A stretch of DNA of 64,000 bases from CAWAMR01 sp963783095 (GCA_963783095.1 CAWAMR010000002.1:62001-126000); one strand, 5' to 3'; counted from the stretch's first letter, positions 39,450-50,947 are shown. Made by a program: numbers and translations. Notes: generated by a model not told the origin, from the sequence alone.

Positions 39450-39740
39450 TCATTCTCCTTGGTTATTACATTTACACGGAACCCAATCAGAAATCGGGTT
39501 TGCGATATGGATAGTGTACCTGATGGAGTTTCATCGTGCGATATTTGTCGCACGGGACTACAATGTCGTTGCCGCTTCCGGGGCAGCAGGCTAATCTGGT
39601 TTGTTCAACCGGCATGGTACCGTGTTGACCGTAACGGATCCTGGCCAAGTAGCGATGAAGTGCCGGATTAACAGGTAAATGTACAATAAAGAATCCGGAT
39701 TTTCTGTCCTGGTTTCTCTGGTTCGCGCAGTTGTTAATTT

Positions 39741-40376
39741 ATGGGGAATCTGATGGCAGCGAACTCCAACGAAACAGACCGTATGATAGATCGAGCCCGT
39801 GCGGGTGATCCGGCCGCATGGAATGATGTTTTCGCACGCCACCGGGAGCGCCTGCGCCGTATGGTGCAGATGCGTCTCGACTATCGGCTGCATGGACGCA
39901 TCGATGCATCGGACGTCATTCAGGACGCGTATCTCGAAGCCTCGCGCCGAATGGACAATTATCTTCGCGAGCCGGGCATGCCTGTGTTTCTTTGGCTCCG
40001 TTTTCTGGTCGGCGAACGGCTCATCATATTGCATCGCCATCATCTTGGTGCGCAAATACGCGATGCGCGGCGGGAAGTTTCTATTTACCGCGATGCTCTG
40101 CCGGAAGCCAGCTCTGCCGCTCTCGCGGCTCAACTGCTGGGTAAAAACACATCGCCGAGCGAAATCGTGATTCGTGCGGAACGCCTGTTGCGGTTGCAAG
40201 AAGCGATCAATGGACTCGATCCGATCGATCGTGAAGTGCTGTCTCTTCGCCATTTCGAACAGCTCAGCAGGACCGAGACTGCACAGGTTCTCGGGATCGA
40301 AGAGCCGGCTGCCTCCAAACGCTATTTTCGAGCCCTCAAGCGACTGAAGGTTCTACTCACCGACATGTCCGCCTGA
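39741..40376 (+). CDS. ECF-type sigma factor
   Basis: Sigma-70 family, extracytoplasmic-function type as expanded in planctomycetes, 211 residues (207 if the ATG at 39753, which has GGGGAAT just before it, is used). Region 2 reads DVIQDAYLEASRRMDNYL with FLWLRFLVGERLI; region 4 reads IDREVLSLRHFEQLSRTETAQVLGIEEPAASKRYFRALKRL, a helix-turn-helix for the -35 element. The kinase gene follows after 14 bp with GGGGAG as ribosome site, so sigma factor and kinase are co-transcribed and probably act in one signalling route, as is common in Gemmata relatives. Confidence 0.88.
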   Translation: MGNLMAANSNETDRMIDRARAGDPAAWNDVFARHRERLRRMVQMRLDYRLHGRIDASDVIQDAYLEASRRMDNYLREPGMPVFLWLRFLVGERLIILHRHHLGAQIRDARREVSIYRDALPEASSAALAAQLLGKNTSPSEIVIRAERLLRLQEAINGLDPIDREVLSLRHFEQLSRTETAQVLGIEEPAASKRYFRALKRLKVLLTDMSA

Positions 40377-40390
40377 CCGGGGAGCGTCGT

Positions 40391-43300
40391 ATGGGCACTC
40401 AGTTTTCCGGTAAGTTCGAGCTTTTCGACCAGGTTGCGGAGGAGTTCGCCGAACGCCTGCGCCGCGGCGAGCGGCCGGCCCTTCAAGAATACGTTGAGCG
40501 TTATCCGGAGCTTGCCGCGGAAATCCACGACTTGTTTCCGGCCATGGTTGAAATCGAAGCCGCCGAGGCTTCCGTCGTTAGTGAGAGGACACCGCCCCTG
40601 CTTCAAATCGGCGACTATCGCATTGTGCGCACGATTGGTCAGGGTGGGATGGGAGTGGTCTATGAGGCGGAGCAATCGTCCCTTGGCCGCCGAGTTGCTT
40701 TGAAAGTACTGCCTGCGCATATCGCCCGCGATGCCACTGGCGCGGAGCGATTTCGCCGCGAAGCGCGGCCGCCGCCCGGCTGCACCATACCAATATTGTT
40801 CCCGTGTTCGAGGTTGGCCAAAGCGAAGGCACCTTTTTCTATGCCATGCAATTTATTCCCGGACAAAGTCTGGCACAGGTCATTGTGGAACTGCGCCGAC
40901 TGCGTCAGTCGAGCGGCCCGAATCAATCGAAAACCTTGGTCGCGCGAGCTGAACCGACCGATTGCGGCCACGATTTGGCCTTGTCGCTAATGACCGGCCG
41001 ATTTGTTAGCGGCAACGCGGGCACCAGCGATGAGTGTGGGACTTCGAGTGACAACACCGCTGCCGCCGACCAACCGTCGATGCAGGTCGCCCCTCGGCTG
41101 CCAGGCCAAACCGAATTATCGAGTGTACACTCGGCGCGCCGGCATTATTTCGAGAGCGTTGCCCGCATCGGCCAGCAAATCGCTGGTGCCCTTTCTTACG
41201 CCCATGGGCGCGGCATTATCCATCGCGACGTGAAGCCGTCGAATTTGCTGCTGGACGCCTCAGGAGTTGTCTGGGTCACCGATTTTGGCCTGGCGAAAAC
41301 CGAAGATAACTGCCTGACCGAGACCGGCGATCTGGTCGGCACGTTCCGCTACATGTCTCCCGAGCGTTTCCGCGGCAATTGCGATGCTCGCGCGGACATT
41401 TATGCCCTGGGCCTGACTCTCTACGAACTCATGGTGCTGCAGCCGGGTTTCGATTCTCCCGATCGGGCTCAGTTGTTGCGCCTCGTTCAGGAAGAAGAGC
41501 CGGCGCGGCCTCGTTCCATCGATTCGCGCGTCCCGCGCGATCTGGAGACGATCGTCATCAAAGCCATTGCGAAGGATCCGGCGCGCCGCTACCGAACGGC
41601 CGAAGAGATGGGCGAAGATTTACGCAGATTTCTCAATGGCGAGGCGATTCACGCCCGGCGGACGAGCACCTTCGAACAATGTCGGCTTTGGTGCCGCAGG
41701 AATCCGGCCATGGCCGGTTTGTTTGCCATGCTTCTTTTCATGGTGGTCGGCGCGTTGTTGGCCGCCTTCTATTGGAGCGGTCTACTGCGACAATCGGAAT
41801 TGGATCGGCACGAAAAGGAAAAAGCCGAACAGCAAGCGGTTGAAAGCCTCTTTAACTCCTACGTCACGGAAGCCGATTCTCGACGGTTAAGTCACCATGT
41901 CGGTCAACGCTTCGAGGCTCTTGAACCGATCAAGAGAGCCCTGGCGATTGCCCGCGAACGTAACTGGCCGCCGGAACGATTCGATCGGCTGCGGACCATC
42001 ACCATCGCCGCCCTGGCTCTGCCGGACATTCGCAAGATCGAAGACTGGGTGCCCTATGGCGACGAATTCACCGGACAATTCCAGTCGGATGCTGCCAATC
42101 GGCTGGTGGCGTTGGCCCTTCGGGGCGGGGTCGTAGTTGTTTGCCGAACGGAGGATCGAGCGGAGGTCGCGCGTGTGCCGGCTCGAGGCAAATACTTTCA
42201 ACTGAGCCCGGACGGACGTTTCTTGCTGACCTGGGGCGATCGTCGATTTTCCGTTTGGCGTCTCGACGGCGCTGTGCCGAGGCCTATCGTTTCCGATGGC
42301 GAGGAGAACGGCAATCCTATCTTTCAATCAGACTCCCGGCACCTTGTTGTCTGTCGGCGCGATAATTCTCTGGTTCTGCTCGATTTGTATGGTCGGGAAC
42401 AAGAGCGCAAGTTGTTGGCACCCAGCAAGGCTCAGATCACGGCTATGGCTTTCGACTCGAACGGTAAGAAGCTCCTCGTCACCATCAATTCAGCCGCCCA
42501 CGTGCTCGACGTTGCATCGGCCCATCTTCTCCCCTTGGGGCCTGCCGGCAAATGCCTCGCCGCCTGCTGGCATCCCAATGACCGGCACTTGGCCCTCCAC
42601 ATTGATCCCAACGCCATCGAGATTTGGGACGCTGAGACTAACCAACCCCTCAGTGTGATGGAGGGTGTCATGCAGGGCGGAATTCATTGTCAGTTCACAC
42701 CGGACGGGGAACTTCTGGTCAGTTCCGGCTGGGAAGGGAAACTCAGGGTTTGGCAGTTTCGAACAGGAAAGCAATTGTTTGAATATCCGCGCGTCGGCCA
42801 AATCCAATTTGGCGGGGACGGCCGGTGCATTTTGGCATCGGGCCGGCAACTCATCACTGCGGAATTCGCCACGGGTCGGGAGTGTCGAACCCTCGGCACC
42901 TCCTCGCGCTTGAAAGGCCTGGTTGTCTTACGCTGTGCCGTGGTCCATCCCGATGGCCGCCTCCTTGTCGTTGTGTCGACGGCCGGCATCCACTTTTTGG
43001 ATATGGATACGGGTGAAGAAATTACCTGGATCGAGAAGCCCGACATTTACAACGCCAAGTTTACTTCCCGCAATGAGCTGGTAATCCACGGTGAAGACGA
43101 GATGGAGTCGATGAAAGTCCGAATCGAAAACGCGAACGACATCATCTTCCACATCGGACAGGCGAAACGGCTCAATCGTGGCTCCTACGCGGGAAGCTCT
43201 ATTAGCCATGATGGTAAGACCATTGTGCAAGCCATGTATCCGTCGGAAGGAATCTCCTTACTTACACGCAATGGGGACCAATGGAATGTTCGATCGATGC

Positions 43301-43926
43301 TTCCTGGCGTTCTCACCAATAAAACAGCTGTCAATCCCGATGGCAGCATGGTGATTACCATGCCGCACCACGAGAATCCAGGCCGGCGAGCGTGGGACAG
43401 TACCACACGAATATGGCGCAGCAGCGATGGTCAAAAACTAGCCGAGTTCGACATTGGCGCACTAGCGACGGCGGCTTTTAGCCCGGACAACAAACGTCTG
43501 GTGCTGACGTCGGGACAAACGAGCCGCTTGATACCAGTCGACCATTGGGAACAAAGCATTCCCTTGGATGATGCGGGCACGCATGGGCCGCTGCTCTTCT
43601 TGCCGGGTGGCGACCTATTTGCCGCGGAAACCGGCGACGGAGTCATTCAGATGTTCGACGCCCAGACCGGGGCCAAGCACGCGCGATTTGAATCGCCCTA
43701 TCCGAACAGGTCGCCTTCACTGACTTTCTCTCAAGACGGTGCCCGCTTTATAACGATCGACCAGGAAGAAGTTGCTCTTCGCATCTGGGATATGCGGCTT
43801 ATCCACAAAGAGCTCAGCCAAATGGGGCTGGAGTGGGCCAAGGCATCCTTCGCGGCGGCGCATGAGGCCGCCGATCGATCAAAACGGAGATTGCGCATCT
43901 CATTCGAGGATGTAACGAAGAAATAA
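40391..43926 (+). CDS. Ser/Thr protein kinase with WD40 sensor (one frameshift)
   Basis: A planctomycete Hanks kinase of about 1,170 residues. N-terminal helical region (1-75), kinase domain with IGQGGMGVVYEA, VALKVLPAH, HRDVKPSNLLLD, DFGLAK and GTFRYMSPERF, then one membrane helix (FAMLLFMVVGALLAAFYWSG) and a C-terminal WD40-like propeller (repeats with WHPNDRHLALHI, FSPDNKRLVLTS, IRIWD-like turns). A low-complexity insert splits the kinase between lobes at about 170-250. The frame changes near 40765 (GAAGCGCGGCCGCC); one base restores EARAAARLHHTNIVPVFEVG. It is co-transcribed with the ECF sigma gene upstream. Substrates unknown. Confidence 0.85.
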
Positions 43927-44235
43927 CTTCGGTCCACGCGCGAGTACCTCGAATCATTGTTCACATCTTGTGCCGTTATTCATGTCTTCGAATTTTTTCA
44001 GTTCTCCTGTCCCACAATTCGCGATTCGCGCAGTCTCTTTATTATTGGGCGGTTTTTACTTCTATTAACTCCTTTGAGAATCCTTCAGTTGCTGTCGGCG
44101 AACGCATCGATCTCCGATCTTGATGTGTGGCGATCTAGGTCCGCGGGAACACTGCGGAGCCAGATCTGCCACGTTAGGTAGTCGTAGGTGTGGAATAATT
44201 ATCGAGAATGTTACCCTTACAAAATCGAGCATCCC
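43927..44235. other. Intergenic region, nothing recognised
   Basis: About 309 bp with low GC in part (43960-44090) and no gene. No clear promoter or terminator could be assigned. Confidence 0.4.
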
Positions 44236-45555
44236 ATGTTTGTATCGCGCATTGCCTTGCTGGTTGCCTTCGGCTTCCTTACCGCTTCGATTATCGTGAT
44301 TTCATCGGAGCAAGTGTCGGCCGAAGCCAAGAAGGAAGAAAAGAAGGACCACAAGAAGGGCGAAGAAAAGAAGGGCGAGAAGAAGGGTGAAGAAAAGAAG
44401 GACGAAGAAAAGAAGGGCGAGAAGAAGGGTGAAGAAAAGAAGGGCGAAGAAAAGAAGGGCGAGAAGAAGGGCGAAGAAAAGAAGGGCGAAGAAAAGAAGG
44501 GCCCCAAAGTTCCGGGGAAGACCGAACCCAAAGTTCCGGGAAAGACCGAACCCAAAGTTCCGGGAAAGACCGAACCCAAAGTTCCGGGAAAGACCGAACC
44601 CAAAGTTCCGGGAAAGACCGAACCCAAAGTTCCGGAGAAGACCGAACCCAAAGTTCCGGGGAAAACCGAACCCAAAGTTCCGAAGAAGACCGAACCCAAA
44701 GTTCCGGAGAAGACCGAACCCAAAGTTCCGGGGAAGACCGAACCCAAAGTTCCGGGGAAGACCGAACCCAAAGTTCCGGGGAAGACCGAACCCAAAGTTC
44801 CGGAGAAGACCGAACCCAAAGTTCCGGGGAAGACCGAACCCAAAGTTCCGGGGAGGACGGACCACAAGCCGACTAGGAAACAACTTGCCAGTGCAAAAGA
44901 AATGTATGCCAGATTCGGGGCCAAGTATGAGCACAGAACCGACCCGCAGACAAACCGAGCGAGTCACGATTTCCGTATGCCCGCACATGCAAACGATGCG
45001 GACCTTAAGAAAATGTCTGACCTGCCGTTTGATTTTGCGTTGAACTTACACCAGACCAAGGTGACGGACGCTGGGCTGAAGCAAATCAAGGGATTTAAGC
45101 ACCTTACCGAACTAAACCTCAACCATACCCAGGTGACGGACGCCGGCTTGCATGAACTCAAGGATTTGGAAAACCTCACTGTATTGGGCCTCCGCACGAC
45201 AAATGTGACGGACAATGGTTTGAAGAACCTAAAGGAACTCAAACACCTTTCCGTCTTGGGCCTTGAAGGAACCCAAGTAACAGATGTTGGCTTGAAAGAA
45301 CTCAAGAGCCTCAACAACCTGGCTATCTTGAACCTCAACGGTACCCAGGTAACGGACATTGGATTAAGAGATCTCAAGGAACTCAAGGGCCTTACTCACC
45401 TGAGCCTTTGGGATACGAAAATTACGGACGCCGGGATAAAGGAACTAATGGAACTCAAGAACCTGACGGAGCTCGACCTTCACAACACGAAGGTGACAGA
45501 CGCCGGCCTGAAGTTACTCCGAGAAACTCTACCGAAGTGCCAAATAGGCAAGTAA
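44236..45555 (+). CDS. Secreted Lys/Glu-rich and KVPGKTEP-repeat protein with LRR domain
   Basis: Signal peptide MFVSRIALLVAFGFLTASII from ATG 44236; the upstream in-frame GTG at 44188 has no leader sense. Residues about 30-88 are a highly charged (KKGEEKKGEK) run, then 15 tandem copies of an eight-residue unit, mostly KVPGKTEP (44506-44865, 24-bp period), then a C-terminal domain of about seven 24-residue leucine-rich repeats of bacterial type (LTELNLNHTQVTDAGLHELK). The basic repeats may bind acidic polymers or peptidoglycan; the LRR domain may bind protein. Copy number in the repeats probably varies between strains. Function not known. Confidence 0.8.
   Translation: MFVSRIALLVAFGFLTASIIVISSEQVSAEAKKEEKKDHKKGEEKKGEKKGEEKKDEEKKGEKKGEEKKGEEKKGEKKGEEKKGEEKKGPKVPGKTEPKVPGKTEPKVPGKTEPKVPGKTEPKVPGKTEPKVPEKTEPKVPGKTEPKVPKKTEPKVPEKTEPKVPGKTEPKVPGKTEPKVPGKTEPKVPEKTEPKVPGKTEPKVPGRTDHKPTRKQLASAKEMYARFGAKYEHRTDPQTNRASHDFRMPAHANDADLKKMSDLPFDFALNLHQTKVTDAGLKQIKGFKHLTELNLNHTQVTDAGLHELKDLENLTVLGLRTTNVTDNGLKNLKELKHLSVLGLEGTQVTDVGLKELKSLNNLAILNLNGTQVTDIGLRDLKELKGLTHLSLWDTKITDAGIKELMELKNLTELDLHNTKVTDAGLKLLRETLPKCQIGK
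44331..44500 (+). repeat. Imperfect Lys/Glu-coding repeat
   Basis: Runs of GAAGAAAAGAAGGGCGA-type units coding KKGEEKKGEK, immediately before the 24-bp array. Confidence 0.75.
44506..44865 (+). repeat. 15-copy 24-bp minisatellite inside a gene
   Basis: Fifteen in-frame units coding KVPGKTEP; copies 6, 9 and 13 read PEK, copy 8 PKK and the last has diverged (KVPGRTDH). The period is an exact 24 bp, so expansion and contraction keep the frame. Confidence 0.95.
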
Positions 45556-45977
45556 TCTGCTGTCGGCTCGGAGCCATTTGCGAGCTCGGCTCTCTGCCTC
45601 GGGGAAACTCTCTGACCGGGCAGCGCTTAGCTGTCGGGACGTCTGGGAGTCGCGATCTGACCCATTCGTCTCGCGCGATACGCGGGAACTGCTCCGCTGG
45701 TTTACATACGGGCACGCTGAACCCGGAGGCGAGATGTCACCTCGAATTGTTAAGTGCCGAATAAAAGCGATCAAGCAGACGGGCAGTTGCTACGCTCATT
45801 GCCCGCTGCCGATCGCGGTGTTCGATCGAAAAAATTAGACGGCGCGGTCTTGCAATAGTGCGGGGTGCGCCAATTTCAGTCCTTTGTGAACTTGTCGAGT
45901 CGCAGCACGTCGAACCGAGGCGGTCTCGGTCGCGGAAGCCGACGCACCGATGAGTTCGTGTCCCAAGGAGATCCAAG
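45556..45977. other. Intergenic region, nothing recognised
   Basis: About 420 bp. Open frames occur on both strands but none shows a start site and conserved-looking protein. The Shine-Dalgarno AAGGAG of the next gene is at 45965-45970. Confidence 0.4.
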
Positions 45978-46301
45978 ATGAGGTTCCTCAATTTTCACCT
46001 GTCAGCGGCACTGGTCGCTCTCATCGTCAGCCTCGCCTTCAACCCGACCGTTTCTGCCGCTGAGCACCCGAACTTGAAGGGGGAGTGGGAGTCGTTCACG
46101 GACACGGGCAAGAAGATCGGCCCCGCGGAAATTCGCCAGAGGGGCACCGACCCCACGTTCTTCAACGGGTTGCAGAAGGCCGCAGGGAGATTCATCGCGA
46201 AGGACAAGGTGGAGGTTGCTGACTGGAAGGTGACGGGAACCATTACAGAAAACGGCAAGCGGATCGACTGGAGCAACGGAACCCACTGGAAGAAGAAGTA
46301 G
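45978..46301 (+). CDS. Small secreted beta-rich protein
   Basis: 107 residues with signal peptide ending VSAAE and AAGGAG seven bases before the ATG. The mature part (LKGEWESFTDTGKKIGPAEI, IDWSNGTHWKKK) looks like one small lipocalin-like or beta-sandwich domain. I do not recognise a named family. Monocistronic. Confidence 0.6.
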   Translation: MRFLNFHLSAALVALIVSLAFNPTVSAAEHPNLKGEWESFTDTGKKIGPAEIRQRGTDPTFFNGLQKAAGRFIAKDKVEVADWKVTGTITENGKRIDWSNGTHWKKK

Positions 46302-46502
46302 CAACGCGCAACTCAAAGCGGTTCGACGAGGCCGAAACCGCCTTTGACTCCGTGCTGCCACAATGGACCGATTTTGCCAACTCCGGATGGCCTCAGAACA
46401 TTTCAATTACATGCGGACGGCATCGTGTTGCAAGCGTTCGTAGCGCTCGGGCATAGCAGCGAGCCCAATTGCTACGCGATGCCGTCATTACCGCTTTGGG
46501 CT

Positions 46503-47738
46503 TCAGAGAGCGCGTGCCTTATTCGCTCCCTTACGGTCGCGGTTGGCCTTGGCATTCGCTGGGACTTCCTTGAAGACGTCGTGAGCTTCAAGAACGGGAC
46601 ACGGTTGAAACAAGAATCGCTGGGTGAAATGGATGATCCACGCGAAGTACCAGCCTCGGGGCTGAACGTACAGGTTCAAGCGCTGGCCCGCGCCGCCGAT
46701 CCGCGTCTTGAAGGCATCCGCGGTCTGCCCGAATTTGCACCAATTTTGCTCCACGCCGAAACGCATGATCGAGCTGATGATACATCAGGTTGAAATACAG
46801 GTCGGCTTCGGCATTCTTTGCATAATCGACACCGCAGAACAGGAAGAGATAGATCGGCGAGGCATCGAGTCCCCAATTGAACGCCACGATCTGATCGTCG
46901 CGGTAAATCGCCGTCAGCGAGACTCGGCCGACATGATGTTTGACGAGTTCGCGGAAGAACTGGATCGGCAGCATTTCAAGCTTCACGTCCGATTTCACGA
47001 CTACCGCTTCATACAGGCGGTGGACCTCCGGCGTGTACTCATTCAGGATGTCGTCCGGATTCGTGAGATGAACGACCGAGCAACCCGCTCGATCGAACTT
47101 TTTTTGCGACCGGCGAATGTCATTCCGATAATGCGATTTGAGGGTCGGAGAGGTAAGCGTCGAAGTCGGCGAACGGCCGGGGCATTTCGTAGGTGGGTCG
47201 CGATTCGGTCCGTATGTAACCGCGATCCTCGAGTCCGTCGAGATCCGGGCAGTCGCTGTCGGAGAACTCCTTGTAGACGATCACCTTCGCCCGCTTCTGT
47301 CGAGCGAGCGTTTGCACGAGATCGTCCAACTTCTCGATCGCCCGTTTCCGATCAGCGCCCAGGGCAAAACCGATCTGACTCTGTCCCGACGACACCGGCA
47401 AACCGCAGAAGAGAACCCGTAGCATGCCGAACCGAGGCAAAATCCGCCGTACCAAACCAGCCAAACGCTGAACCCAAGGACCGGCGAGAAGAAGCAGATC
47501 GACCGCCATCAGGCAAAGGCTGGCGCAGGCGGCCGGGTTACCAATATCATCGCGCACGACGACGTGAAAAACACGCAGTGCGCTCCGGCAATCCCCCTTC
47601 CACCGCCTGAAGGAAAGCCGGGTCAGTGAAGCATGAAGGCGTAGCGCTCCGAGCGGCGTTCCACACCTCCGGCGGGATAGTAGCGATCGATTCGCACAGC
47701 TCGCATCCTTCGGCCATGTTTGGTGTCCATCCCTTCAT
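46503..47738 (-). CDS. FemAB/GNAT-like acyltransferase (three frameshifts)
   Basis: About 410 residues after repair. The second half has the FemAB/BioF2-like GNAT layout: LKSHYRNDIRRSQKKFDRAG (substrate region), YEAVVVKSDVKLEMLPIQFF, IVAFNWGL, YFNLMYHQLDHAFRRGAKLV and QTADAFKTRIGG, as in proteins that add an amino acid or acyl group to a polysaccharide or peptidoglycan precursor. The N-terminus from MKGWTP has a short membrane-like stretch (LLLLAGPWVQRLAG). The frame changes near 47560 (TGCGTG), 47130 (TCCGACCC) and 46745 (ATTCGGGCAG); each closes with one or two bases of CG. The donor and acceptor are not evident. Confidence 0.68.
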
Positions 47739-47870
47739 ATCGAGACCAGGTAGCTCACCAGGAATTACCGGCTTTGCTTGCCGGGTTGAACTCCTTTGGA
47801 GCGATGGCCCACCCCCAGGTCACAGATTTCTTGAAAGGACGAGATAGAATATACTCGATGGTTTTCGCTG

Positions 47871-48488
47871 TCAATCCAAGGGTTGCATTCTTCGTCGGTC
47901 GTGTTTTCGGCGCTGGCCGTGCTGCGCAGTGGCCCAGAGGCGGAGGTCGCCGAAGAGTTTTGCGAGGACATCTGGCTGATAGTGGGCGTTGAGGCCGCTG
48001 GGGTTGGGTAGAACCCAGGCGTGGCTGCCGCCGAAAAGATCCTTTTGGAGGCCGACGCGGGCGTCTTTGACGCCGGAGATGATGCGGTAAGGCCCGATGC
48101 CGACGAAGGCGACGACGGTGGGGTGCCATCGCCTAACTTTGGCTTTGAGCCGCTGAGCGCCGGCGCGAAGTTCGTCGTCGGTGAGTTCATCGGCGCGAGC
48201 GGTGGCGCGTTCGACGACGTTGGTGATGCCGAATTTGAGGTCTAGAAGCAGTGATCCTTCAAAGGGAGAGAAGAGGCGCGGCGTGAAGCCGCCGCCGTGG
48301 AGTGCGGGCCAGAAGCGGTTGCCGGGTCGTCCGAAGTGTCGGCCGATGGCGGCCGTGTAGAGCCCGGGGTTGATGCCGGCAAAGAGCACGATGAGGTTTT
48401 TGGCGACGAGATCTGGGACGATCTTGTCGTGCGCAGCGAGGATCTGGGCTTTGGTGGGTTTCCAGGGGGTGGACGATGTCCGATTCAT
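47871..48488 (-). CDS. mug: Mismatch-type uracil-DNA glycosylase
   Basis: A 205-residue member of the UDG superfamily, Mug/TDG branch: FAGINPGLYTAAIGRHF with the catalytic-region motif GINPG, and the second motif NPSGLNAHY near 155. It excises uracil or thymine from mismatches. It ends an operon-like run with the OYE and DapA-like genes, though the link is by position only. A Lys/Arg-rich C-terminal tail may bind DNA. The start ATG (MNRTSS) lies 16 bp after the upstream gene's stop. Confidence 0.85.
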   Translation of the reverse strand: MNRTSSTPWKPTKAQILAAHDKIVPDLVAKNLIVLFAGINPGLYTAAIGRHFGRPGNRFWPALHGGGFTPRLFSPFEGSLLLDLKFGITNVVERATARADELTDDELRAGAQRLKAKVRRWHPTVVAFVGIGPYRIISGVKDARVGLQKDLFGGSHAWVLPNPSGLNAHYQPDVLAKLFGDLRLWATAQHGQRRKHDRRRMQPLD

Positions 48489-48503
48489 ACAGCTCCTGGA
48501 TCG

Positions 48504-49958
48504 TCAATCGTTCGTAATAGTTTCTTCTGCTGTGGACGGATGCTTGATCAAAGTCAGCGACTTGGCCTCGGGTCGATGTTTGTAAAAGGGATCGAGAGGA
48601 TAACATCCCGAAACCAGGCCGTTTCGAGGTGCTGTGGTGCAATCGCTGAACGTCCGGCATAAGCGCTTGCGCGCCAACGGCCGGCCCGCCAGGACATCCG
48701 CTGGAAACTCCGGATAAGCCAGCACCATGCGCCCGATGCCAATGAAGTCGGCGTGTCCGTTGCGAATCACCGCCTGCCCGACATGCGGCAACCACTCCTG
48801 CAAGTAAGAGTAGCCGGAGCCGACGATCCTGAGTTGTGGAAATCTCTTCTTCAAGCTGCCGGTGACTTCGATCTGCCGGGCAACGCCGACGAGGGGATCT
48901 TCGGGCGGTTGATAGCCATCGGATGGTGGGAACGCTGCGGGCCGTAAAAGATGGGGATTGTAATAGGGGCTGCCCGCCGTCGTGCAGACAAGTTGAATGT
49001 TCAGTTTCTCAAGAAGATCGAGAAAGGCTTGAGGTTCGCAGGCGTCGATACCCAATCCCGTGCCGTCACCACCAAAAGCGTAAGGATATGTTTCGGGTCT
49101 TGCCATCGGTTCGCCCGTACGATCCGGGCCGGGTTGAAACGGCAAGAAGTCGAACGCGCTCACGCGAACACCCACGTCCAATCCCGGCGCCTGTGCCCGA
49201 ATTCCGGCGACGATTTCGCGCAGAAAGCGCATCCGATTCTCCAGATTGCCGCCGTAGCGCCCGGGACGATCCATTGCCGAGAGGAATTCGTGGCCAAGGT
49301 AGCCGTGACAGTGTTTTATATCGACAAAGGCGAATCCTGCTTTTTGAGCCAGCTTGGCTGCCACGATAAAATCATCAATCAATCTGGCGATGTCATCATC
49401 CGAAAGGAGTGGACCATCATCGCGAACACCGAATCGCGCATCGAGATAGGGATGTCGATAGACAATGCGAGGTTCCAGTTTCGCTTTATCGTTGGGGCGA
49501 GCGAATCGACCGGAATGAGTCAACTGAAGTCCAATGAGCAGATCATCGGTGGAACCGAATTGCTCCCGATGAGTATTGACCATCGACTCACGTAAACCGG
49601 CGATGTCGGGCAACGTCGATTCGTTCAGCAGCAGTTGCTGCGGATTGGCGCGACCATCGTGTCGGACAGCTACTGCTTCACCGCCCCAGATGAGCTTGGC
49701 CCCGCTGCATCCGAAGTTGCGCCAGCGCCGAAAAGTCAGGTCGGTCGGCCGGCCATCCGAGGTTCCGTCCCATCCTTCCATCGGCAGGATCGCAAAACGA
49801 TTGCCGATCGTTCCACTTCGGTACGGGCACGGTTGAGCGAGCGGTGCTTGCGAGCCAGATTCGAGAGTTTCGTCGAAGGGTAATTCAATGTCGAGCTTGG
49901 CCAGGTGGGCGCGAAAGGACGAGGCTGTCTTCAATGAGGATATGCTCGGAAACTTCAT
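48504..49958 (-). CDS. Old-yellow-enzyme family FMN oxidoreductase
   Basis: An intact 484-residue NAD(P)H:flavin oxidoreductase/OYE-like TIM barrel. [29 protein letters not shown] with the paired His, [15 protein letters not shown] and the C-terminal [13 protein letters not shown] carry the family's FMN- and substrate-binding positions. The usual C-terminal FeS/FAD extension is absent, so it is the short form. It begins three bases after the stop of the DapA-like gene, hence the same operon. Its substrate (often an unsaturated carbonyl or chlorinated compound) is not known. Confidence 0.85.
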   Translation of the reverse strand: MKFPSISSLKTASSFRAHLAKLDIELPFDETLESGSQAPLAQPCPYRSGTIGNRFAILPMEGWDGTSDGRPTDLTFRRWRNFGCSGAKLIWGGEAVAVRHDGRANPQQLLLNESTLPDIAGLRESMVNTHREQFGSTDDLLIGLQLTHSGRFARPNDKAKLEPRIVYRHPYLDARFGVRDDGPLLSDDDIARLIDDFIVAAKLAQKAGFAFVDIKHCHGYLGHEFLSAMDRPGRYGGNLENRMRFLREIVAGIRAQAPGLDVGVRVSAFDFLPFQPGPDRTGEPMARPETYPYAFGGDGTGLGIDACEPQAFLDLLEKLNIQLVCTTAGSPYYNPHLLRPAAFPPSDGYQPPEDPLVGVARQIEVTGSLKKRFPQLRIVGSGYSYLQEWLPHVGQAVIRNGHADFIGIGRMVLAYPEFPADVLAGRPLARKRLCRTFSDCTTAPRNGLVSGCYPLDPFYKHRPEAKSLTLIKHPSTAEETITND

Positions 49959-49961
49959 TGC

Positions 49962-50925
49962 TCATCCCTTCATGGGGAGATTCAGTTGTCTGCCGATTTC
50001 GAGCAGAACGGCTCGATCGCTGTCCGGTCGGCGCGGGCTTTTGGGATGAGTTACGTCACTTTCGATCCAGCCTCGCAGATGCAGGAACATGGCGGCAGAA
50101 TGCTTGTAGGCCGGCACGGGCGCTCGGAATGCGAAGAAGCCAAGGTACTGTAACACATCATTGAGTTCATAGAACGCAGGATCGCCGGCAGCCCACATGG
50201 CATCTCGACGCGCGAACAGGTCGGGAGCGAAGGTGCTCAGACCAAGCAAGTAGTCGCTGCCATACATCACCATATCGATCGCCAAATCATTTCCTGTAAA
50301 AATCCGAAAATCGGGCCGAAGCGCAGTCGCGCAGCGCCAATCTTTGCCACTCCAGATCCCGTCTCAATGACGAATGCTTGGCCCCGATACATTGCGGGAT
50401 AGTAAGTAACTCCCGATAAAGTTCCAGCGAGTAGATCTTGCCGAAGGAAGCGAACACCGGACTCAACTCAAAGCCAATGAATCGATCGCAATGTCGGCCC
50501 AGTTCTGCATAGGAAACAAGGATGTCGTTGTCAGCCTGATTGACCAGCCCATGCGACTGAAAGATAACCGGCGTGCCACCGTGCGAGAGAATCCATTCGA
50601 TTTGCCGAAGGTAAGCGTCGCGATCAAATCGGCTTTCCGGATTGTCGCCAACGAAGGCACCGGCCATGAAGTCGCCGGTCCCGATTACTTGTTTCATCTC
50701 ATCAAGAACTTTGAGCCGGGTGGCATCGTCGAGCAAGTTGACATAGCCGGTGTCCATGTTGACCGCTGGGATCAACCCGGCTTGCGCAGTGCGCTGGACA
50801 TGATTGCGGAAGGCAGGCCAGTCAATGTTGCCATTCGTGGAGAACGGGAGGAGGATCGCTGAAGCGCCCGTGATTCGCCGGCAAGGGCGGAGCATCGCAA
50901 TAGCATTGGTAAGGAATTCAGGCAT
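49962..50925 (-). CDS. Dihydrodipicolinate-synthase-family aldolase (one frameshift)
   Basis: TIM-barrel class I aldolase of the DapA/NanA superfamily. The Schiff-base Lys is in [11 protein letters not shown], and [10 protein letters not shown] replaces the usual GTTGE loop, so it is not a normal DapA. Reading breaks near 50305 (GCTTCGGCCC), continuing [28 protein letters not shown]; a CG pair restores it. Length is about 320 residues, typical. In a three-gene operon with OYE and mug; perhaps a catabolic aldolase for an unknown acid. No keto-acid partner gene is seen. Confidence 0.75.
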
Positions 50926-50947
50926 TCAATCTTCTTGTTCCGAGAGC

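Noticed and set aside
44217..44924. Long minus-strand open frames across the repeat array
   Set aside because: They are frame shadows of the 24-bp and Lys/Glu repeats and have absurd composition (Phe/Ser-rich).
45737..45991. Minus-strand 84-codon frame upstream of the small secreted protein
   Set aside because: No ribosome site and unconvincing composition; it overlaps the real start of the gene at 45978.
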